From Ornithinimicrobium ciconiae (GTDB lineage Bacteria > Actinomycetota > Actinomycetes > Actinomycetales > Dermatophilaceae), in the NCBI RefSeq assembly GCF_007197575.1, contig NZ_CP041616.1, positions 2,046,001 through 2,110,000 on the forward strand: a stretch of 64,000 nt of DNA, in the 5' to 3' direction. The position numbers and the translations under genes are program-made. The notes below the pieces were generated by a model. The model worked only from the letters and a program-made list of their open reading frames with translations, was not told the origin of the DNA and ran no database searches. Each line of letters begins with the position of its first letter. Position 1 is the first letter of the stretch. Positions 40,276 through 48,498 of this stretch are shown one piece after another.

Positions 40276-40956
40276 TCAGTCGCGAGCGGGCGGGTTGACC
40301 TTGACGACCAGCGGCGGGAGGAAGAGCTGCGTCAGGGGGCCGATCGTCAGCGCGAAGAGGACTGTGCCGAGCCCCACGAGACCGCCCAGAAGCCACCCGC
40401 TGGCGACGACCGCGACCTCGATGGCGGTGCGGATGGATCGCACGCTGAAGCGGGTGCGGTGCGCCAGGCCGGTCATCAGGCCGTCACGCGGCCCAGGTCC
40501 GAGCTGAGCGCCGATATACATCGCGGTGGAGAAGGCGTTGAGCACGATGCCGGCCACCATCATGAGGATCTGCAGCACGAGCGGCTCCGGCTCGCTGAAG
40601 ATCCTGAGCCCGGCGTCGGCCGCGAGACCGACCACGATCGCGTTGGCCACCGTCCCCACGCCCGGCATCTCCCGCAGCGGGATCCACAGCAGCAGCACGC
40701 AGAGGGCGACGATGATCGTGATCGTGCCAAAGCTCAGCGGCACGTGCGTGGCCACGCCGTAGTGGAAGACGTCCCAGGGGATCATCCCCAGGCCGGCCCG
40801 GATCACGATCGCCATGGACAGCCCGAAGAGGACCAGGCCGATAGCGAGCTGGATCAGCCGGTGGGGGAGTCGTCCGGCCCGGAGTTGCTGGCGTGGCGTC
40901 ATGCGCTGCAGGCCGAGGACGGAGCGCGGCTCAGCGGGGTCGATGGGGGGTGTCAC
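40276..40956 (-). CDS. YczE/YitT-like integral membrane protein
   Basis: 226 residues with five or six hydrophobic segments. RLIQLAIGLVLFGLSMAIVI, GLGMIPWDVFHYGVA, and AQLGPGPRDGLMTGLAHRT are typical of the YczE family. YczE proteins have been linked to antibiotic (surfactin) production in Bacillus, but their molecular role is unknown. The gene converges on hemE with only 8 bp between stops and is divergent from the endonuclease gene. GTG at 40956 is the likeliest start; a CATGAT box lies six bases upstream. Confidence 0.75.
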   Translation of the reverse strand: MTPPIDPAEPRSVLGLQRMTPRQQLRAGRLPHRLIQLAIGLVLFGLSMAIVIRAGLGMIPWDVFHYGVATHVPLSFGTITIIVALCVLLLWIPLREMPGVGTVANAIVVGLAADAGLRIFSEPEPLVLQILMMVAGIVLNAFSTAMYIGAQLGPGPRDGLMTGLAHRTRFSVRSIRTAIEVAVVASGWLLGGLVGLGTVLFALTIGPLTQLFLPPLVVKVNPPARD

Positions 40957-41004
40957 TGAGCCATCATGAGGCACGGGCCGTCGGTATCCGTCGGTGGGGG
41001 CGCC

Positions 41005-41010
41005 TACGGT
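41005..41010 (+). promoter_or_regulatory. -10 box TACGGT for leaderless nfo mRNA
   Basis: TACGGT, six bases, then ATG at 41017. No ribosome binding site is present. Confidence 0.5.
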
Positions 41011-41016
41011 AGAGCC

Positions 41017-41814
41017 ATGGCACACCCGATTGGCGCACACGTGGGACAGACCGACCCGATCGCCGAGGCACAGGCCCGTGGCGCGGACGCGGTCCAGTTC
41101 TTCCTGGGCGACCCGCAGAGTTACAAGGGACCCGTGGTGGAGTATGCCGGGGGGCCGGCCGCGCTGAAGGCTGCGGCTGAGCAGGCGGGCGTGGATCTGT
41201 ATGTCCACGCCCCCTATCCCATCAATGTCGCCTCGCTCAACAACCGGATCCGCATCCCCGGGCGCAAGCTGCTCCAGCAGCACGTCACCGCCGCGGCGCA
41301 GATCGGTGCCAAGGGGATCGTGGTGCACGGCGGGCACCTCGGGGTCGACGAGGACGCTGCCAAGGGCTTCGACAACTGGCGCAAGTGCATCGACGGCCTC
41401 GACATGCCGATCCCGGTGCTCATCGAGAACACCGCGGGCGGCGACAACGCGATGGCTCGCCGGCTCGAGGCGCTCGACCGGCTGTGGGAGGCGATCGGCC
41501 AGGCCGAGGGCGGCGACACCGTCGGCTTCTGCCTGGACACCTGTCACGCCCACGCTGGCGGCATCGATCTCAGCGACGTCGTCGACAGGGTGCGGGCGAT
41601 CACCGGGCGGATCGACCTGGTCCACGCCAACGACTCCCGCGACGCCTTCGACTCCGGTGCCGACCGGCACACCAACCTCGGCTCTGGCCTGATCGCCGGT
41701 GACGCGGTGGCTGAGGTGGTGCGCGCCGCCGACGCCCCGGCCGTCGTGGAGACCCCGGGCGGGGCCCAGGAGCAGGGCGCCGACATCACCTGGCTGCGTG
41801 AGCGGGTGGGCTGA
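41017..41814 (+). CDS. nfo: Endonuclease IV (AP endonuclease family 2)
   Basis: 265 residues, a TIM barrel of the xylose-isomerase-like/Nfo family. Metal-binding residues are visible in VHAPYPINVAS (His), GIVVHGGHLG (His), VLIENTAGG (Glu), CLDTCHAHAGG (Asp, His) and HANDSRDAFDSGADRH (His, Asp, His). Nfo cuts DNA 5' of abasic sites in base-excision repair. It is slightly shorter than E. coli Nfo (285). Transcribed away from the YczE gene. Confidence 0.87.
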   Translation: MAHPIGAHVGQTDPIAEAQARGADAVQFFLGDPQSYKGPVVEYAGGPAALKAAAEQAGVDLYVHAPYPINVASLNNRIRIPGRKLLQQHVTAAAQIGAKGIVVHGGHLGVDEDAAKGFDNWRKCIDGLDMPIPVLIENTAGGDNAMARRLEALDRLWEAIGQAEGGDTVGFCLDTCHAHAGGIDLSDVVDRVRAITGRIDLVHANDSRDAFDSGADRHTNLGSGLIAGDAVAEVVRAADAPAVVETPGGAQEQGADITWLRERVG

Positions 41815-41843
41815 GCCGGCAGCGGTGCGTGGCCGGTGCGTGC

Positions 41844-42536
41844 CTAGGGCCGTTCGTGGCGCCGTGCCTGCAGGCTGCTAAACCGCTCGACGTCGGGGAT
41901 GGTGCCAGCGACGATCAGCTCGTCACCGCGGGCGACCGGGGTGTCCGGTAGGGCGTAGGTGAAGCTGTCCCCAGGCCGCTTGACACCGACGACGGTGATG
42001 CGGTGGCGGGTGCGGATCGCGGACTCGCCCAGGGTCTTGGCCCAAGTCTCCGGCGGTGCATAGGTGCGAGCGATGGCATAGCCGCCCTCGAACTCGATGT
42101 AGTCGTTCATCAGGCCGGTCACCATGTGGCCGACGCGCTGGCCCATCATCAGCTCGGGATAGATCACGTGGGTCGCGCCGATCCTGTCCAGGATCTTGCC
42201 GTGCTTGCGGGTGATCGCCTTGGCCCAGATCTGCTCGACCCCGGCCTCGACCAGGGTGATGACCGCCAGCACGCTGGCCTCGATGTCGTTGCCGATCGCG
42301 ACGACCGCCCTGTCGAACTGCCCGACGCCCAGCTGGCGCATGGCATCGCCGTCGGTGGCGTCGGCCTGGACGGTGTGGGTGAACTGCCCTGCGAAGTGCT
42401 GGACCCGCTCGGCGTCCTCGTCGACGCACAGCACCTCCACGTCCTGGTTCACGAGGGTCTCGGCGACAGCGGAGCCGAACCGCCCGAGGCCGATGATGAG
42501 GACGGTGGGCCGTGCGGTCCGGTTTCTAGCCAACAA
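41844..42536 (-). CDS. trkA: TrkA/KtrA family K+ uptake regulatory subunit
   Basis: 230 residues. An RCK-N domain begins PTVLIIGLGRFGSAVAETL (GxGxxG) with CVDEDAERVQHF and TDGDAMRQLGV. An RCK-C domain follows (about 150-225: ITVVGVKRPGDSFTYALPDT). It forms the cytosolic ring that gates the TrkH channel in response to NAD(H) or ATP/ADP. The apparent start is TTG at 42536, overlapping the end of the trkH gene by 11 bp, so the two subunits are translationally coupled. Confidence 0.88.
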   Translation of the reverse strand: MLARNRTARPTVLIIGLGRFGSAVAETLVNQDVEVLCVDEDAERVQHFAGQFTHTVQADATDGDAMRQLGVGQFDRAVVAIGNDIEASVLAVITLVEAGVEQIWAKAITRKHGKILDRIGATHVIYPELMMGQRVGHMVTGLMNDYIEFEGGYAIARTYAPPETWAKTLGESAIRTRHRITVVGVKRPGDSFTYALPDTPVARGDELIVAGTIPDVERFSSLQARRHERP

Positions 42537-43914
42537 TGGGGCGCTCCTCGGGATAGCGGTAACGGCGGGTGCGGGTGTTGAGAGCCAGGGCTGAGGCGAC
42601 CGTGATGCTGCCGACCCGGCCGATAAACATCAGGGCCATCAGAACCAGCTGGGCGGCGACCGGCAGGTCCGGCGTGATGCCCGTCGACAGGCCCACCGTG
42701 GCGAACGCGGAGACCACCTCAAATATGACATCGAACACGGGCAGAGAGGTCACAGCGAGGGTGATGACGGTGGCGACCGCCACCAGACCCACGGCGAGCA
42801 GGGCGACGGTCAGTGCCTGTCGCTGCACGTCGGTGCCGACCCGGCGACGGCCGATGGTCACGTCGGATTGGCCGCGAATCTCCGCAGCGATCACGGCGAA
42901 CAGGATGAGGAAGGTCGTGATCTTGATGCCACCGGCGGTGCCGGCGCTGCCACCACCGATGAACATCAGCCCGGTCGTGATCGCCTCGGTCTCGTCCCGG
43001 ACCTGGCCGTAGTCGACGCTGTTGAACCCCGCGGTGCGTGGAAAGACGCCGCCTCCGAGGGCGCCAACAGCCTGCCCTCCGGGACTCAGGCCGTCCAACG
43101 TGCCACCGGGAAGGCCCTCGACGATCCAGAACAGGGCGATGCCCAGGACCAGCAGCGCGACCGTGCCCCATACGGTCAGCGTGGTGTGCAGACTCCAGCG
43201 TCGTGGAGACCGCCAGCGGTGCCAGAGCTCGCGCAGCACGGGGAAGCCCAGGCCGCCCAGGACGATGGCGAGGCAGATGGGTCCGATGATCCAGATGTCG
43301 GTGACCATGCCCATGAGATTCGTGCTGAACAGGGCAAAGCCCGCGTTGTTGAAGGCCGAGCCAGCGTGAAAGATGCCGTGCCACAGGGCGCTGCCCCAGT
43401 CGTCGTCGTAGGCGGCGCGGAAGCGCAGGGTGAGCCCGATGGCGACGACCGTCTCGATGGACAGCATCAGGATGACCATGCGGCCCAGCACGACCCGGAC
43501 GTCTCCGAGCGACGTGGAGTGTGTGTCTGCCTGCGCGACCAGGGTGGTGCGCAGCCCGAGCCTGCCTCGCACGGCGAGGGTCAGCAGGGTCGCCAGGGCC
43601 ATCACCCCGAGCCCGCCGACCTGGATGAGGGCGAGGATGACGACCTGCCCGAAGCCGGTCCAGTAGGTCGCGGTGTCCACCGTCGTCAGGCCGGTGACGC
43701 AGACCGCCGACACGGTCGTGAACGCAGCGACCATCACATCCGGGGGAGTGCCCGGTGCCCGAGAGATCGGCAGGAGCAGCAGGAGGGTGCCGACGATCAC
43801 CGCGAGAGCGAAGGCCCCCGTGATCAGCCGGGCCGGCGACACGGGCGCCCGTGTGCCGACAGAGGCTGTGCGTGGCCGTCCTAGGGCGACGATCCAGCGC
43901 AGCACAGTTGGCAA
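42526..43914 (-). CDS. trkH: TrkH/KtrB family K+ channel subunit
   Basis: 462 residues with about ten membrane segments and the four pore-loop repeats of the family: CVTGLTTVDTATYW, HAGSAFNNAGFALF, GVFPRTAGFNSVDY and SAFATVGLSTGITPD. Each conserved Gly contributes to the K+ filter. The start is uncertain: TTG 43914 has no clear ribosome site and GTG 43905 is an in-frame alternative. Lies directly before the regulatory subunit gene. Confidence 0.88.
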   Translation of the reverse strand: MPTVLRWIVALGRPRTASVGTRAPVSPARLITGAFALAVIVGTLLLLLPISRAPGTPPDVMVAAFTTVSAVCVTGLTTVDTATYWTGFGQVVILALIQVGGLGVMALATLLTLAVRGRLGLRTTLVAQADTHSTSLGDVRVVLGRMVILMLSIETVVAIGLTLRFRAAYDDDWGSALWHGIFHAGSAFNNAGFALFSTNLMGMVTDIWIIGPICLAIVLGGLGFPVLRELWHRWRSPRRWSLHTTLTVWGTVALLVLGIALFWIVEGLPGGTLDGLSPGGQAVGALGGGVFPRTAGFNSVDYGQVRDETEAITTGLMFIGGGSAGTAGGIKITTFLILFAVIAAEIRGQSDVTIGRRRVGTDVQRQALTVALLAVGLVAVATVITLAVTSLPVFDVIFEVVSAFATVGLSTGITPDLPVAAQLVLMALMFIGRVGSITVASALALNTRTRRYRYPEERPIVG

Positions 43915-44001
43915 TCATCCGCCGTCTGGCCTGATTGTCAATTCCCCTGGTGAGAGGGGTGAGCCGGCGCACTTTCGGGGACGCGTGCGGTTGCTGCGGT
44001 C

Positions 44002-44991
44002 CTACTCGGTGTGGGTCGGGGCTGGGTCGGGAGACCGGTCCCGACTGTTCCCCGCGTTCACCGCACGCCGCCGGCGCCACCAGAGCACGGGGACCGCGAT
44101 GATGGCCGCGACGATGATGAACGGGAGCAGGGCGCCGATGGCGGTGAGCACGAAGGTCACGGCTCCCAGGAACGCCTGCCACCCGCTGTCCAGACCCGCG
44201 GCGAAGCCCGTGCTGGCCTTGTCTGGCTCCTCCACCGGAGCGGCGGGGTCGGCCTCGCGCAGGGTGACCGTGATGCTGGAGCGTTGGACGTCGTTCTCCA
44301 GACCCTCGGCCAGACCCTTGAGGGCGTCCAGGTCGGCCTCCCGCTGCGCGAGCTCGCGCTCGAGGGCGACGATGTCGTCGATGCCGGTCGCGTCCTCCAT
44401 CAGACCCCGCAGCCGGGTGATGCTCGACTCGAGGGTCGCGATCCGCGCGGTGGTGTCGGTGAACTGCGCTGTCACGTCCTCGCTGGTCAAGGTGCTCTCA
44501 GTGACCTGACCGATGGGACCGATGGCGGTCAGCGTGCTGTCCAGCTTCGTGCTCGGCACCGAGATCACCAGCACGGCATAGCCGTCATAGGTGTCTGGGT
44601 CAGTGTCCGGTGCAACGTCCTCGCTGACCACCCACCCCTCGGCAGCCGCCGCAGCCGCCCGCACCTCGGCCGCGGCCCGGTCGACGTCCTCCACCGCAAC
44701 GCTCAGGGTGGCGTCGCGCGCGATCATCCGCCCCTCGGGCAGGGCCTGCGTCACCTGCTCGGCCTGCTCGCCCGCGCCGAGACCACCCCTGCCCTCCTCC
44801 CCACCGGAGTCGTCAGCCGCGCCTGCGTCACCACCGTCCATGGCGCTATCGCTCATCTCCGAGGCGGGCTCCTGCAGGTCCGCGCCCTCGTCACCGGAGC
44901 TCGTTGAGCAGCCGGTGGCCAGAAGCAGGGTCAGGGCGACGGCACTCGCGGCGGCCGCCAGTCGTCCACGGGGTCGGGTGGGAAGCGACAT
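44002..44991 (-). CDS. DUF4349 lipoprotein
   Basis: 329 residues. A lipoprotein signal ends LLLATGC (Cys28), followed by an acidic linker. The DUF4349 domain begins about residue 95 (RDATLSVAVEDVDRAAAEVR, EGWVVSEDV). It includes a coiled-coil helix (LESSITRLRGLMEDATGIDD, then LERELAQREADLDALKGLAE) and ends with a membrane segment (LTAIGALLPFIIVAAIIAVP) and an Arg-rich tail. It is anchored at both ends, by lipid and by helix. Function unknown. GGAGATCG lies before the ATG. Confidence 0.8.
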   Translation of the reverse strand: MSLPTRPRGRLAAAASAVALTLLLATGCSTSSGDEGADLQEPASEMSDSAMDGGDAGAADDSGGEEGRGGLGAGEQAEQVTQALPEGRMIARDATLSVAVEDVDRAAAEVRAAAAAAEGWVVSEDVAPDTDPDTYDGYAVLVISVPSTKLDSTLTAIGPIGQVTESTLTSEDVTAQFTDTTARIATLESSITRLRGLMEDATGIDDIVALERELAQREADLDALKGLAEGLENDVQRSSITVTLREADPAAPVEEPDKASTGFAAGLDSGWQAFLGAVTFVLTAIGALLPFIIVAAIIAVPVLWWRRRRAVNAGNSRDRSPDPAPTHTE

Positions 44992-45147
44992 ACTCGATCT
45001 CCTTGATCACTGAGCGCCGGCGGGCGCGACTGACGCTGGGTGTGCCGCCGGGTGGTTGAGCACCCTGGTGGGACCCCTGATCCTTGCCCAGAGTTCCGCT
45101 GCAGGGGTCACGATCGGGTCTCTGTTCGGACGTGATTGGGTAACACC

Positions 45148-46554
45148 GTGCGGTATCTCGTGATCGGCGGCGGCATCAGTGGTCTGGCAGCGGCGTGGGA
45201 GCTGGTGCAGCACGTCCCGGCAGCCGAGGTGACGGTCCTGGACGCCTCCGACCGGCCGGGCGGCAAGCTGCGTGGAGCGCGCGTGAGCGGCGTCGGCGTC
45301 GACGTGGGTGCTGAGTCGGTCCTGGCGCGCCGCACCGAGGCCCTGGACCTGATCGCGGAGGTGGGGCTCGGCGAACGACTCGTCCACCCGACCGGTGCCA
45401 GCGCCGCGATCTGGAGCCGCGGCGAGCTCCACCCCATCCCGCGCCAGACCCTGCTGGGCGTGCCGGCCGACCCCGCCGACCTCGGCAGTCTGCTGACCCC
45501 GCAAGAGATTGCCAGGATCAGCGCAGAGGTGCCCGATCCAGTTGCAGCCCAGGACATCTCGGTCGGCGAGTTGGTGGCCGCCCGGCTCGGTGACGCTGTC
45601 GTGGACCGCCTGGTCGAGCCACTCCTCGGAGGGGTGTATGCCGGGCACGCCCGCCGGATCTCTGCCGCGGCCGCCGCTCCGGCGCTGTTGACGGCCGCCC
45701 GGGCGGGGGAGTCACTGGTGTCGACGGCTGCCCGCGCCGTGCCCGCACCCCCGACGGAGAGCGCCAGCCCCCGCCCACCCGTCTTCGCCGGGCTCGAGGG
45801 CGGCCTTCACCAGCTCCCGGCAGCACTGGTGGAGCGGTTGACCGAGCGCGGGGTCGTGGTGCGCAGCGGCACCATCGTCCGGGAGCTGCACCGGACCGAT
45901 CAGGGCTGGCAGGTGGTCAGCGGTCCGGTGCCCAGCCCCGAGGTGCACGAGGCGGACCGGGTCGTCCTGGCACTGCCGCCGGCCCCGGCTGCGCGACTGC
46001 TCCGCGACGTGGCACCAGAGGCCTCGGGTGCGCTCAGCATTGTCGAGACGGCGTCGATGGCGGTGCTGACCTTCGCGTTCGCTGCCTCGGAGTTGCCGAC
46101 GCTGAACGGTTCGGGCTTCCTCGTGCCACCGCGTGACGGCCGGTTCATCAAGGCTGCGACGTTCAGCGCCGCCAAGTGGGACTGGGTGCGCGCGCACGGC
46201 GTCGGGGCCGGACTGGACGGCGAGGACGTCGTGCTCCTGCGGGCGTCGGTCGGTCGCCATCGTGAGGAGGCCTCCCTGCAGCATCCGGACCCGGTGCTGC
46301 TGGACCGCGCCCTGGCGGATCTCAGCCTGGCCATCGGGTCGGCGCTCCCGACCCCCGTGGCCCGTCACGTGCGGCGGTGGGGCGGCGGACTGCCGCAGTA
46401 TGCCGTGGGCCACCTCGACCTGGTGGCCACCGTGAAGGCAGGCGTCGCTGCCTGTCCCGGACTGGCCGTGGCGGGCGCCGCCTATGACGGCGTCGGCATC
46501 CCCGCGTGCATCGGCAGCGGTCGCGCGGCGGCACGTCAGGTGCTCAGCACCTGA
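45148..46554 (+). CDS. hemY: Coproporphyrinogen III oxidase / protoporphyrinogen oxidase (HemY/CgoX family)
   Basis: 468 residues, an FAD-dependent oxidase. The nucleotide-binding start is RYLVIGGGISGLAAAWELVQ, followed by VTVLDASDRPGGKLRG and, at the C-terminus, ACPGLAVAGAAYDGVGIPAC. GGVYAGHARRISAAAA and FAGLEGGLHQLPAAL are typical family motifs. In bacteria that also have HemQ, as here 138 bp downstream, this enzyme oxidises coproporphyrinogen III to coproporphyrin III (CgoX). The GTG at 45148 is preferred to the TTG at 45136. Ferrochelatase is not in the window. Confidence 0.87.
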   Translation: MRYLVIGGGISGLAAAWELVQHVPAAEVTVLDASDRPGGKLRGARVSGVGVDVGAESVLARRTEALDLIAEVGLGERLVHPTGASAAIWSRGELHPIPRQTLLGVPADPADLGSLLTPQEIARISAEVPDPVAAQDISVGELVAARLGDAVVDRLVEPLLGGVYAGHARRISAAAAAPALLTAARAGESLVSTAARAVPAPPTESASPRPPVFAGLEGGLHQLPAALVERLTERGVVVRSGTIVRELHRTDQGWQVVSGPVPSPEVHEADRVVLALPPAPAARLLRDVAPEASGALSIVETASMAVLTFAFAASELPTLNGSGFLVPPRDGRFIKAATFSAAKWDWVRAHGVGAGLDGEDVVLLRASVGRHREEASLQHPDPVLLDRALADLSLAIGSALPTPVARHVRRWGGGLPQYAVGHLDLVATVKAGVAACPGLAVAGAAYDGVGIPACIGSGRAAARQVLST

Positions 46555-46691
46555 CCTTGCGATTGCGACCATGCTTTCTCGCCGACGGGCGCGCAGAGTC
46601 AAGGTCGAACTCGCGAGGTCGGGGCGACTGATCCCCACAGACGGGCGTGACGGCATACCCGGTGGCTGGGCCAGCTCCTCCGGAGAGGACA

Positions 46692-47435
46692 ATGAGGGCC
46701 ATGACCGAGCACCCCCAGGCCCCCGCCCAGTCCGCCGCCGACCCCCAGGCAGGTCTGGACACCGAGCGCATCAACGAAGAGATCCGCTATGTCATGTATT
46801 CGGTCTTCCGCACCGTCGGTCCGATCGGTGACGACCGCGACGACCTGGCGCACGAGATCGAGGTGCTGCTCTCCACCCTGGAGGGCGAGGGGGTCGTCGT
46901 CCGTGGGCTGTATGACGTGTCGGGCCTGCGCGCGGACGCGGACTTCCTGGTCTGGTGGCACGCGGAGTCGGTCGAGCTGCTGCAGTCGGCCTACCAGCGG
47001 CTGCGCCGCACCGAGCTCGGGATGCAGATGGAGCCGGTCTGGAGCAATGTCGGGCTGCACCGTCCCGCCGAGTTCAACCGGGGGCACATCCCGGCCTTCC
47101 TGGCGGGGGAGGAGCCGGGGGCCTACATCTGCGTCTATCCGTTCGTGCGGTCCTACGACTGGTATGTCCTGCCCCAGGAGGAGCGCAGTGCCATGCTGCG
47201 CGAGCACGGCATGGCCGCCCGCGACTACAAGGACGTGCGGGCCAACACGGTGGCCAGTTTCGCGCTGGGGGACTACGAGTGGCTGCTGGCTTTCGAGGCC
47301 GAGGAGCTGCACCGGATCGTGGACCTGATGCGGGAGCTGCGGGCGGTGGACGCGCGCCGGCATGTCCGGGAGGAGATCCCGTTCTTCACCGGTCCGCGCG
47401 TCACCGCCGCTCAGCTAGTGGCCAGCCTGCCCTGA
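46692..47435 (+). CDS. hemQ: Coproheme decarboxylase HemQ (chlorite-dismutase family)
   Basis: 247 residues. [18 protein letters not shown] begins the ferredoxin-like dimeric barrel. The active-site region [17 protein letters not shown] carries the conserved catalytic Tyr, followed by [20 protein letters not shown]. HemQ converts coproheme to heme b by removing two propionate carboxyls. GGAGAGG is well placed before ATG 46692; ATG 46701 is an in-frame alternative. With hemE and the oxidase gene it marks the coproporphyrin-dependent pathway. Only 2 bp separate it from the converging msrB. Confidence 0.9.
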   Translation: MRAMTEHPQAPAQSAADPQAGLDTERINEEIRYVMYSVFRTVGPIGDDRDDLAHEIEVLLSTLEGEGVVVRGLYDVSGLRADADFLVWWHAESVELLQSAYQRLRRTELGMQMEPVWSNVGLHRPAEFNRGHIPAFLAGEEPGAYICVYPFVRSYDWYVLPQEERSAMLREHGMAARDYKDVRANTVASFALGDYEWLLAFEAEELHRIVDLMRELRAVDARRHVREEIPFFTGPRVTAAQLVASLP

Positions 47436-47437
47436 CC

Positions 47438-47917
47438 TCAGAAGGTGCCGCCCACGCTGGTGGACTGCTTGCCCAGGTCCGCGGCGGCCGCGGGCTTGGT
47501 CGCGGCGACCGTCGGCTTGAGGGTCATCGCGATGGAGTTCATGCAGTAGCGCTGGTCGGTCGGGGTGTCATAGCCCTCCCCCTCGAAGACGTGGCCCAGG
47601 TGCGAGCCACAGGTGGCGCAGCGCACCTCGGTGCGGGCGCGGCCCAGGGAGTTGTCCTCGATGTACTCCACGGTGTCCTTGGCCAGCGGCGCATAGAACG
47701 AGGGCCACCCGCAGTGGCTCTCAAACTTGGTCTCACTGCGGAAGAGCTCTGCATCGCAGGCTCGGCAGGAGTAGACGCCCTCGGTCTTGGTGTCGGTGTA
47801 CTCCCCGACGAAGGGGCGCTCGGTGCCGGCCTGGCGGAGCACCGCGAACTCCTCAGCGGAGAGCTGCTCGCGCCACTGCTGGTCGGTCTTGCTGACGGGG
47901 TAGTCGTTCTCGGTCAT
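47438..47917 (-). CDS. msrB: Peptide methionine-R-sulfoxide reductase
   Basis: 159 residues. Two CxxC pairs bind zinc (CRACDAELF and CATCGSHLGHVF). HCGWPSFYAP and RYCMNSIAMTL hold the substrate pocket and the catalytic Cys. MsrB repairs methionine-R-sulfoxide in proteins. A TACGGT box lies seven bases before the ATG, and GAGG also lies just upstream, so either leaderless or led translation is possible. Confidence 0.92.
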   Translation of the reverse strand: MTENDYPVSKTDQQWREQLSAEEFAVLRQAGTERPFVGEYTDTKTEGVYSCRACDAELFRSETKFESHCGWPSFYAPLAKDTVEYIEDNSLGRARTEVRCATCGSHLGHVFEGEGYDTPTDQRYCMNSIAMTLKPTVAATKPAAAADLGKQSTSVGGTF

Positions 47918-47963
47918 ATACCTCACCGTACGCCTGCTCGTGCAGATCACCGAACATGCCGGT

Positions 47964-48341
47964 TCAGGCGGGAGGCGGGGTCGGTCGGGTGTCCCTGACG
48001 AACCCCTGATACCAGCTGCCCTGATGGGTGAGACGTCCTGTGTCCCCGACCGCCAGCATCCCAAACTCCGGTCCCTCCACCTCGAGCTCGAGACGCTGCA
48101 GATCCAGGCGTTCGAAGGTGACGTAGTAGTGCGTGCGCGTTGAGTTGTTGCCCCCGCTGACGCTGTCCCGCTTGCCGATCACCCGCGCAGGGAAGGCCAG
48201 CACCGGCTCTGACTCGTTGGAGCGACGCTGGTCCCATGCCTTCCAGACACGCCACCCGATGGTGCCGAGGATGATCAGCCAGATGAGCCCGATGAAGGCG
48301 GGCACCCCGATAAACATCCAGGAGAAGACGTGCATGTCCAT
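47964..48341 (-). CDS. DUF2500-like single-span membrane protein
   Basis: 125 residues. One hydrophobic segment at about 8-30, then a short basic stretch and a beta-rich domain: LAFPARVIGKRDSVSGGNN, YYVTFERLDLQRLELEV, FGMLAVGDTGRLTHQGSWYQ. This order matches DUF2500. The role is unknown. TGGAGG precedes the ATG. Confidence 0.7.
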   Translation of the reverse strand: MDMHVFSWMFIGVPAFIGLIWLIILGTIGWRVWKAWDQRRSNESEPVLAFPARVIGKRDSVSGGNNSTRTHYYVTFERLDLQRLELEVEGPEFGMLAVGDTGRLTHQGSWYQGFVRDTRPTPPPA

Positions 48342-48498
48342 CGTGCCTCCAGGCGGCTAGGTGGGCGGTCCGGTGTTGGAGGCTACTCATCGGCGCGTGG
48401 TTCCCCCGCATCGGTGTCGTATGCCGCGTGCCCCGTCTCGGGACACCGTGGGTGAGAGTCACCCCCGAGGGGACCACCTCAGGGCCGGAGGCCCTCGG

